64,000 nt of DNA, taken from assembly GCA_963800865.1 (NCBI GenBank), contig CAWDCL010000004.1, positions 3,162,001-3,226,000 of the forward strand, in the 5' to 3' direction. The notes under the pieces were generated by a model, which was given only the letters and a program-made list of their open reading frames with translations, had not been told where the DNA came from and ran no database searches. The translations under genes were made by a program, and so were the position numbers. Shown here one piece after another: positions 41,885-49,990 of this stretch (position 1 is the stretch's first letter; each line of letters begins with the position of its first letter). The stretch comes from JALOKP01 sp963800865. Its GTDB lineage: Bacteria > Acidobacteriota > Polarisedimenticolia > J045.

Positions 41885-44800
41885 CTACTGCACCGTGAAC
41901 GTGAAGGTCTGCGCGGTGTTCTTCGCCTTGTCCGAGAGGACCAGCGGCTGGGCACCCGGCGCGACCTGGTTCGGGATCTTGAAGGTTGCGGTGCTGACCC
42001 CCGTCGCGGCGTCCATCGTCCAACGCGTCAGCGCACACTTCTTGCCACCCAGGGTGATGGCCCCCTTCAGGCTCCCGAAGTAGAGCCCCTGCAGCGTCAC
42101 CGAGGCTCCCTTCCCCGCGCTCGCCGGCGCCGCCGACAGGACCTGGGGGCGCATCACCTCGAACGCCTGGGCCAGCGTGATCGCCGTGCCGCCCGGCGGT
42201 TTGAGCGTCACGTTGTGGCGGCCGGCGCGCAGCGCCTTGTTCACCGTGCACGCGACACTCGTGGCCGACCAGGACGAGACCACGCAGGGCGCCGTTCCGA
42301 TCTTCACGGTGCCACGCTTGGTCCCGAAGCCGGTTCCGAGGATCACGATCCGCGTGCCGACGCTCCCCCGCGGCGGGCTGACCGGCAGGAGGTCGCAGGC
42401 GTCGCCCAGCCCGTCCCCGTCGGAGTCCGCCTGGGAGGGGTTGGCCACCGCGGGGCAGTTGTCGCAGGCATCGCCGACGCCGTCGGCATCCCCGTCCTGC
42501 TGGCCAGCGTTTGCGATCAGCGGGCAGTTGTCGCAGACGTCGCCCGCACCGTCGGCGTCCGCGTCCTCCTGGCCCGGGTTGGCGACCGCATCGCAGTTGT
42601 CGCAGGCGTCGCCGAAGGCGTCGCTGTCGGAGTTCTGCTGCCCGGGGTTGGCAACGGAGACGCAGTTGTCGCAGGCGTCGCCCGCGCCGTCGGCGTCCGC
42701 GTCCTCCTGGCCCGGGTTGGCGACCGCATCGCAGTTGTCGCAGGCGTCGCCGATGGCGTCGCTGTCGGAGTTCTGCTGGGCGAGGTTGGTCACCGCCGGG
42801 CAGTTGTCGCAGGCGTTTCCGACAAGGTCGCCGTCCACGTCCTCCTGGCCGGCGTTGGCGACCGCACCGCAGTTGTCGCAGGCGTCGCCGAGGCCGTCCC
42901 CGTCCGGGTCCTCCTGGCCCGGGTTGGGCTGGGCCGGGCAGTTGTCGCAGGCGTCGCCCCGCTTGTCCGCGTCGGCGTCGGCCTGGTTCGGGTTCGCTAT
43001 GGCTGGGCAGTTGTCGCGATAGCCGAGGACCCCGTCGCCGTCGTCGTCGGAATTGTCGAAGTCGACGATGAAGACCCCCTCCGCCCCGTCGGCGACGACG
43101 ACCTGCCGCCCCGCTACCGCAATGCCTCTGGCAGAGCCGACGGTGTCGTAGTAGGCCACCTCCAGCGGCGCCGCCGGGTCGGAGATGTCGAAGATGCGGA
43201 GGCCCGAGTATGTCGCCGCGATGTAGGCAAGGGGACCGGACACCACGATGCGTTCTCCGCTCGCCGCGAGTTTTACGGTCGCGATTTCGACCGGCGACGC
43301 GGGACTGGCGACATCGAAGACGCGCAGGTAGCTCCAATTGGAAACCGCGAAGGCGTGGGTCCCCGAGACGGCGACATCGATCAGCGGATCGCTCGCGGTC
43401 GCCGAGCCGATCTCCACGGGGGCCGCGGGGTTCGACAGGTCGACGACTCGCAGCGTGTGGTTCTCGTCGGCTACGTATGCCAGGTTGCCGGAGAGGTCGA
43501 GTCCGCGCGCCGAGACGGGCGCGTCGAGCGTGCCGATCCGTGCTGGGTGGAACGGATCACCGACATCGAACACCTCGAGCGTCCCCGACGCTGCGGCCAC
43601 CGCGACGTTTCCGTGGATGACGACCTCCCTGATCCAATGCTGAGTCGACGTCTGAGCCGATCCCAGGAGGACCGGGCTGGTCGGGCTCGAAACGTCGAAG
43701 ATCCTGAGCCAACCGCCGTCCGCGACGGCGAGGTAGCCGGGCCCGCCGGCGCTGTCGAGAACGATGGACGACGGCGGGATCGTCCCGAGCGGCGCCGGCA
43801 CGGCCGGATCGGCAACGTCCAGCATCAACAGACCGCTGTCGACCTCGGAGACGAAGACACGGTCCTGCTGGCGCGTGACGCTGAACGAGTCGCCCTTGGT
43901 ATAGAGGTACGTGAGGCGAGCGGGGTGCGCGGGATCCGCGACGTCCACGATCCCCGCTCCGCTCCAGTTGGACGCCGTGAACACGAGGTGACCCGACACG
44001 GCGATGTCGCCGATGTCGTTGAAGCCCGCGTCGGCCGACCCGACGACGACCGGCGCCGCCGGCACGGCCAGATCGACGATCTGGACATCTGCCCACGAGT
44101 CGCCGGCATAGGCGTAACGCCCGGATCCCACGACGCTCTTGGGAGCCTGTGTGAGCGGCGCGAAGCCGAGCACCGCCGGTGCCGTCGCGTTCGAGAGATC
44201 GAGCACGCGTACGCCAGACGACGGGCCGTTGACGGCCAGGACCGCGAGCGAGCCCACGATGGCAACGTCCTCGATCGACTCGTCGGGGTTGTCGATGGCG
44301 CCGACCTCGACCGGCGTCACCGGATTCGACACGTCCACGATCCGCAGTCCCCCCGCGGCGTCGGCGACGTACGCGAGGCTTCCGGAGACCTCCACGCCCG
44401 TTGCAGAGCCGGGCGTGTTGTACTTCCCGACGCGAGCCGGGGCGACCGGGTTCGAGATGTCGACGATGACGAGCCCGACCGTTCCCCAGGCGAGGTAGGC
44501 GTGCGTGCCGGCGACGGCGATGTCGTAGGCGAAGTCAGACGTCGACACGAGCACGACGGGATGTGCCGGGTCGAGCACGTCGACGACGGAGAAGAACCCG
44601 ACGCCGGACACGTAGGCGTACCCGCCCGAGACCGCGATGGCACTGATCTGTGTCGGGAACGCGAGTGCGCCCAGGGGGGACGGCGCCGCCGGGTTCGTGA
44701 CGTCCGCAATCTTGAAGTGCCTCCCCTCGGAGAAGTAGGCGATGTTCCCTTGCACGGTGACGGCGAAACACGGACCGCGGCCCACCGGAGGAGCCCACTT

Positions 44801-44920
44801 CCCCAGCAGCCTCGTGTTGAGCGCCGAGTCCGCCAGGAGCGGCGCAGCACCGGCAGCGACGCACACACACGACACGAGCAGAACGCTCAGACCTCTCCGC
44901 AGAGCCGCGCACTTCGACAT
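41885..44920 (-). CDS. secreted LVIVD-propeller, thrombospondin-type-3 and IPT/TIG protein
   Basis: 1011 residues with a signal peptide (LSVLLVSCVCVAAGAAPLLA). Residues about 30-620 contain more than ten LVIVD-type propeller blades (pattern AYVADAAGGLRIVDVSNP). Residues about 625-835 are nine 23-residue thrombospondin-type-3 repeats with CDNC and DxDxDGxGD calcium-binding loops. The remainder holds two IPT/TIG Ig-like domains (SVGTRIVILGTGFGTKRG, GKGASVTLQGLYFGSLKG). A surface or secreted calcium-stabilised adhesion/scaffold protein is the probable role. It stands alone between the pseudoprotease gene and a divergent cupin gene. Confidence 0.88.
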   Translation of the reverse strand: MSKCAALRRGLSVLLVSCVCVAAGAAPLLADSALNTRLLGKWAPPVGRGPCFAVTVQGNIAYFSEGRHFKIADVTNPAAPSPLGALAFPTQISAIAVSGGYAYVSGVGFFSVVDVLDPAHPVVLVSTSDFAYDIAVAGTHAYLAWGTVGLVIVDISNPVAPARVGKYNTPGSATGVEVSGSLAYVADAAGGLRIVDVSNPVTPVEVGAIDNPDESIEDVAIVGSLAVLAVNGPSSGVRVLDLSNATAPAVLGFAPLTQAPKSVVGSGRYAYAGDSWADVQIVDLAVPAAPVVVGSADAGFNDIGDIAVSGHLVFTASNWSGAGIVDVADPAHPARLTYLYTKGDSFSVTRQQDRVFVSEVDSGLLMLDVADPAVPAPLGTIPPSSIVLDSAGGPGYLAVADGGWLRIFDVSSPTSPVLLGSAQTSTQHWIREVVIHGNVAVAAASGTLEVFDVGDPFHPARIGTLDAPVSARGLDLSGNLAYVADENHTLRVVDLSNPAAPVEIGSATASDPLIDVAVSGTHAFAVSNWSYLRVFDVASPASPVEIATVKLAASGERIVVSGPLAYIAATYSGLRIFDISDPAAPLEVAYYDTVGSARGIAVAGRQVVVADGAEGVFIVDFDNSDDDGDGVLGYRDNCPAIANPNQADADADKRGDACDNCPAQPNPGQEDPDGDGLGDACDNCGAVANAGQEDVDGDLVGNACDNCPAVTNLAQQNSDSDAIGDACDNCDAVANPGQEDADADGAGDACDNCVSVANPGQQNSDSDAFGDACDNCDAVANPGQEDADADGAGDVCDNCPLIANAGQQDGDADGVGDACDNCPAVANPSQADSDGDGLGDACDLLPVSPPRGSVGTRIVILGTGFGTKRGTVKIGTAPCVVSSWSATSVACTVNKALRAGRHNVTLKPPGGTAITLAQAFEVMRPQVLSAAPASAGKGASVTLQGLYFGSLKGAITLGGKKCALTRWTMDAATGVSTATFKIPNQVAPGAQPLVLSDKAKNTAQTFTFTVQ
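42390..43035 (-). repeat. nine tandem 69-bp units encoding thrombospondin-type-3 repeats
   Basis: Each unit encodes 23 residues of the form CDNC...NPGQEDxDxDGxGDA. Two blocks of 100 bases at 42541-42640 and 42679-42778 differ at only two positions and are exactly 138 bases (two units) apart, which points to a recent two-unit duplication. Codon use otherwise matches the surrounding gene. Confidence 0.85.
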
Positions 44921-45157
44921 GACCGACCCCCTCTCCCGGCCGGCGAGACGGGGCGTGCGGCGCCTTCACGCGAAGGCCCGCGGCGTGCTCCGCTCTCCGG
45001 CTATCGCGAACGGAACCCTGGCACGGTTGCGTGACGGAGAGAGAGTACGCGTAACGGAGCGGCTTCCGCGGGCCGAGAATGCAGTGATTCGCCGGCGTAA
45101 GGGCACGCTCCGAGCGCGTGGTATCGTGCCACCCGATCAGGCGAGAGGAGACGCCCC

Positions 45158-45433
45158 ATGCACGAGATCAGGGTCGAGCGCGCCGCGCCCGCGAGCCGGA
45201 TCGCGGAAGTCGGCTGCACCGCCTGGCCGATCTGGACCAAGGAGATCTCGGTCTTCCCGTGGACCTACGACGAGGCCGAGACCTGCCTGTTCCTCGAGGG
45301 GGACGTGATCGTCACCCCCGACGGAGGAACGCCGGTCCGCGTCGGCAAGGGGGACCTGGTCACCTTCCCCGCGGGGATGTCCTGCACCTGGGACGTCAAG
45401 GGCCCGGTCCGCAAGCACTACCGGTTCGGCTAG
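45158..45433 (+). CDS. small cupin (DUF861-like) protein
   Basis: 91 residues forming a single cupin barrel: FPWTYDEAETCLFLEGDVIV, TPDGGTPVRVGKGDLVTFP and AGMSCTWDVKGPVRKHYRFG. The DUF861 (ureidoglycolate/EutQ-like) type is suggested by WTKEISVFPWTYDEAE and the short length. The typical three-His metal set is not obvious, since only HEIRV at the N-terminus and KHYRF are present, so a binding rather than catalytic role is possible. It lies upstream of the zinc-ribbon kinase gene by 87 bases. Confidence 0.78.
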   Translation: MHEIRVERAAPASRIAEVGCTAWPIWTKEISVFPWTYDEAETCLFLEGDVIVTPDGGTPVRVGKGDLVTFPAGMSCTWDVKGPVRKHYRFG

Positions 45434-45520
45434 CCGCCGTTGAAAGCGCCCGCGAGGCCGCCCGTAAACCGGCCGCTGACCGCCGGCAAACTGTCTCTCG
45501 GGCAGGAGTAAGATCGGCCC

Positions 45521-48202
45521 ATGTCCCGCTGCCCCAGCTGTTCGGCCGACACCGCCTCCGACGCGCGCTTCTGCGGCCGCTGCGGCGTCTCGCTGGACGA
45601 CCCTTCGGCGGCGGAGACGGCCTTCCGGCCGGCCGGCGGGACGACCACCGGGAGCCTCTCGGGGAGCAAGGCCGCCGCCGCGGTCGAGGCCGGCTTCGCC
45701 CCCGGCCAGGTCCTGCTCGACCGCTACCGGATCGTCGCCCCGCTCGGCCGCGGCGGGATGGGCGACGTCTACCGCGCCGACGACCTCCGGCTCGGCCAGC
45801 CGGTCGCGCTGAAGTTCCTGCCGCGCCGCTTCGGTGACGACCCGGCGCGGCTCGAGCGCTTCCACGCCGAGGTGCGCCACGCGCGGCAGGTCAGCCACCC
45901 GCACGTCTGCCGGGTCTACGACATAGGCGAGTACGACGGGCAGCTGTTCCTCTCGATGGAGTACGTCGACGGCGAGGACCTCGCGACGCTGCTGCGGCGG
46001 ATCGGGAGGCTCCCGCCCGCCAAGGGGGTCGAGATCGCGCGGCAGGTCTGCGCGGGGCTCGGCGCCGCGCACGATCGCGGCGTCCTGCACCGCGACCTCA
46101 AGCCGTCGAACGTGATGATCGACGGCCACGGCCGGGCGCGGATCACCGACTTCGGGCTCGCCGTCCGGGAGGACGAGTCGCTGGTCGGCGAGAGCGCGGG
46201 CACGCCGGCCTACATGGCGCCGGAGCGGCTGGAGGGGCGGCCCGCTACCGCCCAGAGCGACATCTACGCGCTGGGCCTGGTGCTGTACGAGATCTTCACC
46301 GGCCACCGCGTCTTCGAGGCGACGACCCTCGCCGGCTGGCGCAGCGCGCATGGTACGGCGACGCCGACGCAGCCCAGCACCCACACCTCGGACCTCGACC
46401 CGGCCGTCGAACGGGTGATCCTGCGCTGCCTGGAGAAGAACCCCGTGTCGCGGCCGAAGAGCGCGACGCAGGTCGCGCTGGCGCTGCCGGGGGGCGACCC
46501 GCTCGCCGCGGCGCTGGCCGCGGGCGAGACGCCGTCGCCGGAGATGGTCGCGGCGGCGGGCGAGGAAGGGACGTTGTCGCGGGGCGTCGCGTGGGCCCTC
46601 TTCGCCGGGACCGCGCTGGCCGTCGCCGGCTGCGCGCTGCTCGCGCCGTTCGCGACCTTGCTGGGGATCGAGACCACGCTCAAGCCGCCGGCCGCGATCC
46701 GTGAGCGGGCGATCGAGATGGTGCAGCAGCTCGGCTACGGAGAGCGGCGGGGCGACATCGTCAGCTTCCTGCTCACCGACCAGTTGATGCTCGTGAACTA
46801 CGTCCGCGAGACCCCGTCGCCGGCGCGGGTCGAGAAGCTGCCGACGCTCCAGCCGAACCCGCTGCAGTACTTCTTCCGCAGCAGCCCGCGCACCCTGGTG
46901 CCGCTGAATGCCGGCGGGCGCGTCGACTGGCGCGACCCGCCCGAGTACTTCTTCGGCGAGGTCAAGGCGAGCTTCGGCCCGACCGGAGGGTTGCAGGCGT
47001 TCCGCGCGATCTCGGCGCCGTCCGACACTCCCGGCGCGGCGACCCCGGAGTCCGCCTGGGACACGCTCTTCGAGTACGCGCTGCTCGACCGCGCGCACTT
47101 CCACGCGGTCACGCCCGCGGTGACCCCCTTCAACGGCGCCGACCGGGTCTACGCCTGGGAAGGAGAGCAGGCGGGCGCGCGCCTGCTGGTCGAAGCCGCC
47201 TCGCTCGGCGGCCGCGTCGCGCAGTTCAACGTCACCGGGCCGCACGACTGGGACCACCGCCAGGTCGAGGAGCTGATCGCGCCGTCCGCGCGGATCGCGT
47301 TCGGCCTGATGGCGGCACTCGCGATGGCGGCCACGGTCGGGGTGCTCTTCTTCGCGCGCCGCAACCTGCGGCTGGGTCGCGGCGACACGCGCGGGGCCCT
47401 GCGCGTGGCGGTCTTCGTCGGCGTCGCCGGCGCGCTGTCGTGGCTCTTCGGAGCCGACCACGTGCTCGACCCGGGCGGCGAGCTGCGGCTCTTCATCGGC
47501 GGGCTCGGCATGGCGTCGCTCTCGGCCCTGACCGTCTGGGCCGGCTACCTGGCGATCGAGCCCTACGTGAGGCGGCGCTGGCCCGAGCTGCTCGTCGCGT
47601 GGTCCCGGCTGCTCGGCGGCGACTGGCGCAACCCGCTGGTCGGACGCAGCGTGCTCATCGGGTTCCTCGCCGGTTCGGCGGCGGCGCTGCTGACGCTGGC
47701 CGCCTACGCCCTGCCGGCCTTCGTGGCCGTGCAGGGGCTCCCGCCGCTGAGCGCGTCGGTGCGCATGGTCTCGAGCCCCCGGCTCTTCCTCGCGGGGCTG
47801 CTCGAGGAGGCGGTCTTCCCCACGCTCACGGGCCTGTTCGCGACGGTCGTCGTGGCCCTCGCGATCACCTTCTTCCGCCCGCGCTGGGCCGCAGTCGCCG
47901 CGCTCTTCACCGTCCTCGCGGTCGGGAGCTACTTCGGCGACAACCCGTGGGTCAACGTGCCGCTGGCGCTCGCGGTCGCCGCGCTCTCGGTCTTCGTCTA
48001 CGTGCGGTTCGGCCTGCTCGCCTTCGTCGCGATGCTGATGGCGGCGGAGGTGCTGATCCTGCTGCCGGTCGGGCTCGACCCGTCGCGCTGGTGGGCGCCG
48101 TACGGCTACGCCTCGATCCTGGCGATCCTCGTCCCCGCTGCGGCCGGGTTCCGGATCGCGCTGGGCCGGCAGCTGCCGGTCGGGGGCGCGTTCGAGAGGT
48201 AG
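45521..48202 (+). CDS. Ser/Thr protein kinase with N-terminal zinc ribbon and C-terminal membrane domain
   Basis: 893 residues. An N-terminal double CxxC zinc ribbon (CPSCSAD, FCGRCG) precedes a Hanks-type kinase: glycine loop LGRGGMGDVYRA, Lys in PVALKFLPR, HRD loop VLHRDLKPSNVMI, DFG in ITDFGLAVRE and APE in PAYMAPERLEG. After residue 355 come one helix, a 220-residue soluble region (probably periplasmic) and about eight further helices at the C-terminus with an LEEAVFP segment faintly like CPBP proteases. All catalytic residues are present. It probably senses an envelope signal with the C-terminal domain; the targets are unknown. Its downstream neighbour is the convergent ECF anti-sigma gene. 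Confidence 0.9.
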   Translation: MSRCPSCSADTASDARFCGRCGVSLDDPSAAETAFRPAGGTTTGSLSGSKAAAAVEAGFAPGQVLLDRYRIVAPLGRGGMGDVYRADDLRLGQPVALKFLPRRFGDDPARLERFHAEVRHARQVSHPHVCRVYDIGEYDGQLFLSMEYVDGEDLATLLRRIGRLPPAKGVEIARQVCAGLGAAHDRGVLHRDLKPSNVMIDGHGRARITDFGLAVREDESLVGESAGTPAYMAPERLEGRPATAQSDIYALGLVLYEIFTGHRVFEATTLAGWRSAHGTATPTQPSTHTSDLDPAVERVILRCLEKNPVSRPKSATQVALALPGGDPLAAALAAGETPSPEMVAAAGEEGTLSRGVAWALFAGTALAVAGCALLAPFATLLGIETTLKPPAAIRERAIEMVQQLGYGERRGDIVSFLLTDQLMLVNYVRETPSPARVEKLPTLQPNPLQYFFRSSPRTLVPLNAGGRVDWRDPPEYFFGEVKASFGPTGGLQAFRAISAPSDTPGAATPESAWDTLFEYALLDRAHFHAVTPAVTPFNGADRVYAWEGEQAGARLLVEAASLGGRVAQFNVTGPHDWDHRQVEELIAPSARIAFGLMAALAMAATVGVLFFARRNLRLGRGDTRGALRVAVFVGVAGALSWLFGADHVLDPGGELRLFIGGLGMASLSALTVWAGYLAIEPYVRRRWPELLVAWSRLLGGDWRNPLVGRSVLIGFLAGSAAALLTLAAYALPAFVAVQGLPPLSASVRMVSSPRLFLAGLLEEAVFPTLTGLFATVVVALAITFFRPRWAAVAALFTVLAVGSYFGDNPWVNVPLALAVAALSVFVYVRFGLLAFVAMLMAAEVLILLPVGLDPSRWWAPYGYASILAILVPAAAGFRIALGRQLPVGGAFER

Positions 48203-48218
48203 GGGCGGCGCGACCGCG

Positions 48219-48689
48219 TCAGGACTCGGGCGCGCAGATGTCGGTCACGACCAGCGCCGCGCCCAGCGTGACGACCACCGCGAGCAGCAGCAGCCCGGCC
48301 ACCGGGACCGGCTCGGCCGGGATCAGCGCGGCGACGAAGTCCGCGCCGCCCCGCGGGATCACCCGCCAGGCCCAGGCCGCGGCCAGGATCGCCGCCGGAA
48401 CCACCGCCCACCGCGCCCAGGCGATCGGCCGCGTCGCCCGTGCCGCCTGCTCGACCGCCGCGCGGCGCCGGGCCCGGAAGAGCAGCGCTTCGGGGGTGGC
48501 CAGCCGCGGCGCGCCGGCCGCGGGGTGAAGGGCGTCGCTCGCAACCGAACGGCGCAGCACCGACTCGACGGCGAGGGCCGCGCCGCACTCCGCGCAGGCG
48601 GCCGCGTGGGCCGCGAGCCCGTCCGGCAGCGCGCCCGCACGCCCGGTGCGGAGCAGCGTCTCGGTCCGGTCGCAGGGGGCGTCGTTCAT
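48219..48689 (-). CDS. anti-sigma factor, zinc-binding ASD type
   Basis: About 156 residues. The N-terminal His-x3-Cys-x2-Cys motif (AAHAAACAECGAAL) is that of zinc-associated anti-sigma domains, and two membrane helices follow (WAVVPAAILAAAWAWRVI, VAGLLLLAVVVTLGAALV). It would hold the partner ECF sigma factor at the membrane until a signal releases it. The start overlaps the sigma gene stop by four bases (ATGA). The small periplasmic end offers little sensing surface. Confidence 0.85.
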   Translation of the reverse strand: MNDAPCDRTETLLRTGRAGALPDGLAAHAAACAECGAALAVESVLRRSVASDALHPAAGAPRLATPEALLFRARRRAAVEQAARATRPIAWARWAVVPAAILAAAWAWRVIPRGGADFVAALIPAEPVPVAGLLLLAVVVTLGAALVVTDICAPES

Positions 48690-49264
48690 CGCGATCTCCT
48701 TCCGGTCCCGGGCTCGAGCAGCGCCGCGAGCTTGCGCCGCGCGCGGAACAGCAGCACCCGCACGCTCTTCGCCGCGACCCCCGTCAGGGCCGCGATCTCC
48801 GCGTGGCTGGCTTCCTCGACGTGGGCCAGCCAGAGCAGCTGGCGCTCGCGCGGTGCGAGGCGCGCGAGACAGCGATCGAGATCGTCCCGCGGCGCCGGCG
48901 GCGAGAAGGCGCCGCGTGCCTCGGTCCGCTCGCCTGCGTCGGGGGCGTCGAGGAAGCGCCGGGTGGCGCGGCGGTGGTCGTGGAGCAGGTTGGAGCCAAT
49001 TCGGAATACATAGCGCCGGCGGTCTTCATCGCCGGAGGGGAGCTCTTTGGCGCGAAGCAGGCGCAGGAAGCTCTCCTGCACCAGGTCGTCGGCGAGGGCC
49101 GCGCTGCCCGACGCGGCCCTCAGGTAGTTCCACAGCGGCCGCGCGGTCGCGGCGTGGAACGCCGCGAATTCGGCGTCGCCCAGCGCGAGGCGGCCCGGCG
49201 AGACGGCGTCCGCCGTCGCCGGGCCGGCCACCGTCCGGCTCACGACCTCCGATCCCGCGCCCAT
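48686..49264 (-). CDS. ECF sigma-70 factor
   Basis: About 192 residues. Region 2 is visible as ARPLWNYLRAASGSAALADD and LVQESFLRLLRAKE, followed by YVFRIGSNLLHDHRR; region 4 as CLARLAPRERQLLWLAHVEE and SHAEIAALTGVAAKSVRVLL. It directs RNA polymerase to a small regulon. It overlaps the anti-sigma gene downstream and lies 12 bases after a small membrane protein gene, giving a three-gene unit that is probably autoregulated, though no promoter was identified. The signal is unknown. Confidence 0.9.
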   Translation of the reverse strand: MGAGSEVVSRTVAGPATADAVSPGRLALGDAEFAAFHAATARPLWNYLRAASGSAALADDLVQESFLRLLRAKELPSGDEDRRRYVFRIGSNLLHDHRRATRRFLDAPDAGERTEARGAFSPPAPRDDLDRCLARLAPRERQLLWLAHVEEASHAEIAALTGVAAKSVRVLLFRARRKLAALLEPGTGRRSR

Positions 49265-49276
49265 CGAGAGGGGGAC

Positions 49277-49735
49277 TCAGGCCTCGCCTGCGCCGGGCCG
49301 CTGGAGCAGGCCGAAGCGCCGCGACAGGAGGTACGAGGCGGCTGCGGAGGCCAGGAACCCGAGGCCCAGCATCAGCACGACCACGCCCAGCACCTGCAGC
49401 GCCGGGTCGCCGTGGGCCCCCAGGATCCCCTGCACGAGGAAGAGCCCGATCGCGACCGCCGCGAGCAGGATCCCGGCCTGGACCGAGCCGAGGATCTGCC
49501 GGAAGGGGTTGGTCCGCTCCAGCGACGCCGACTCGACGAACTTCCGGCCGGCTTCGCTGCCGAGGTAGCGCAGCAGCTCCTCGGGGCTGCCGAAGCGTTC
49601 GATCAGCTTCAGCTGCATCTCGGTCTGCAGCCGCGCCGTTTCCTTCCGGCGCCGGTTGTCCGAGATCGTGCGGATGATCCAGCCGATGACCAGGGCCAGG
49701 GTGGAGAGACCCAGCAGGGGGGCGATGTCTTCCAT
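49277..49735 (-). CDS. small membrane protein preceding the ECF sigma gene
   Basis: About 152 residues. An N-terminal helix (LLGLSTLALVIGWIIRTI) is followed by a basic cytosolic segment (RRRKETARLQTEMQLKLIERF) with a helical LIERFGSPEELLRYL motif, then two more helices. Proteins of this DUF6249-like style often sit beside ECF sigma/anti-sigma pairs, which is also the case here. It may take part in membrane signalling with that pair. No catalytic or metal motif. The family is not recognised with certainty. Confidence 0.62.
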   Translation of the reverse strand: MEDIAPLLGLSTLALVIGWIIRTISDNRRRKETARLQTEMQLKLIERFGSPEELLRYLGSEAGRKFVESASLERTNPFRQILGSVQAGILLAAVAIGLFLVQGILGAHGDPALQVLGVVVLMLGLGFLASAAASYLLSRRFGLLQRPGAGEA

Positions 49736-49990
49736 GGACGATCTCCTTCGGGGCGTGGGCCCTCGACCGGTACAACGCCGCGGGGGCCTCGAGGTTAACC
49801 GGCTTGGGAACGGCGACCGTCACGGTCCGCCGGCTGCCGCGGCCAGCGGTCGCTTCGCGTGACCGGCCGGCCGGCCGTCCTGCGCAGGGTGCCTCGGCGC
49901 CCGATGGGCCCCGGTGCGACCACCCCGCGGCTGCGCTACCCTGCCCGCCCGCCCCGCGCCCTCCGCGGGGCGGCTGCTTGCGGAGGCTGG

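Noticed and set aside
42390..43035. Regular tandem repeats as a possible CRISPR array
   Set aside because: Repeats are 69-bp coding units of thrombospondin-type-3 motifs in one open frame, with no unique spacers or cas genes.
45016..45032. TGGCAC...TTGC resembling a sigma-54 promoter
   Set aside because: The spacing between GG and GC is seven rather than ten bases, so it does not fit the -24/-12 geometry.
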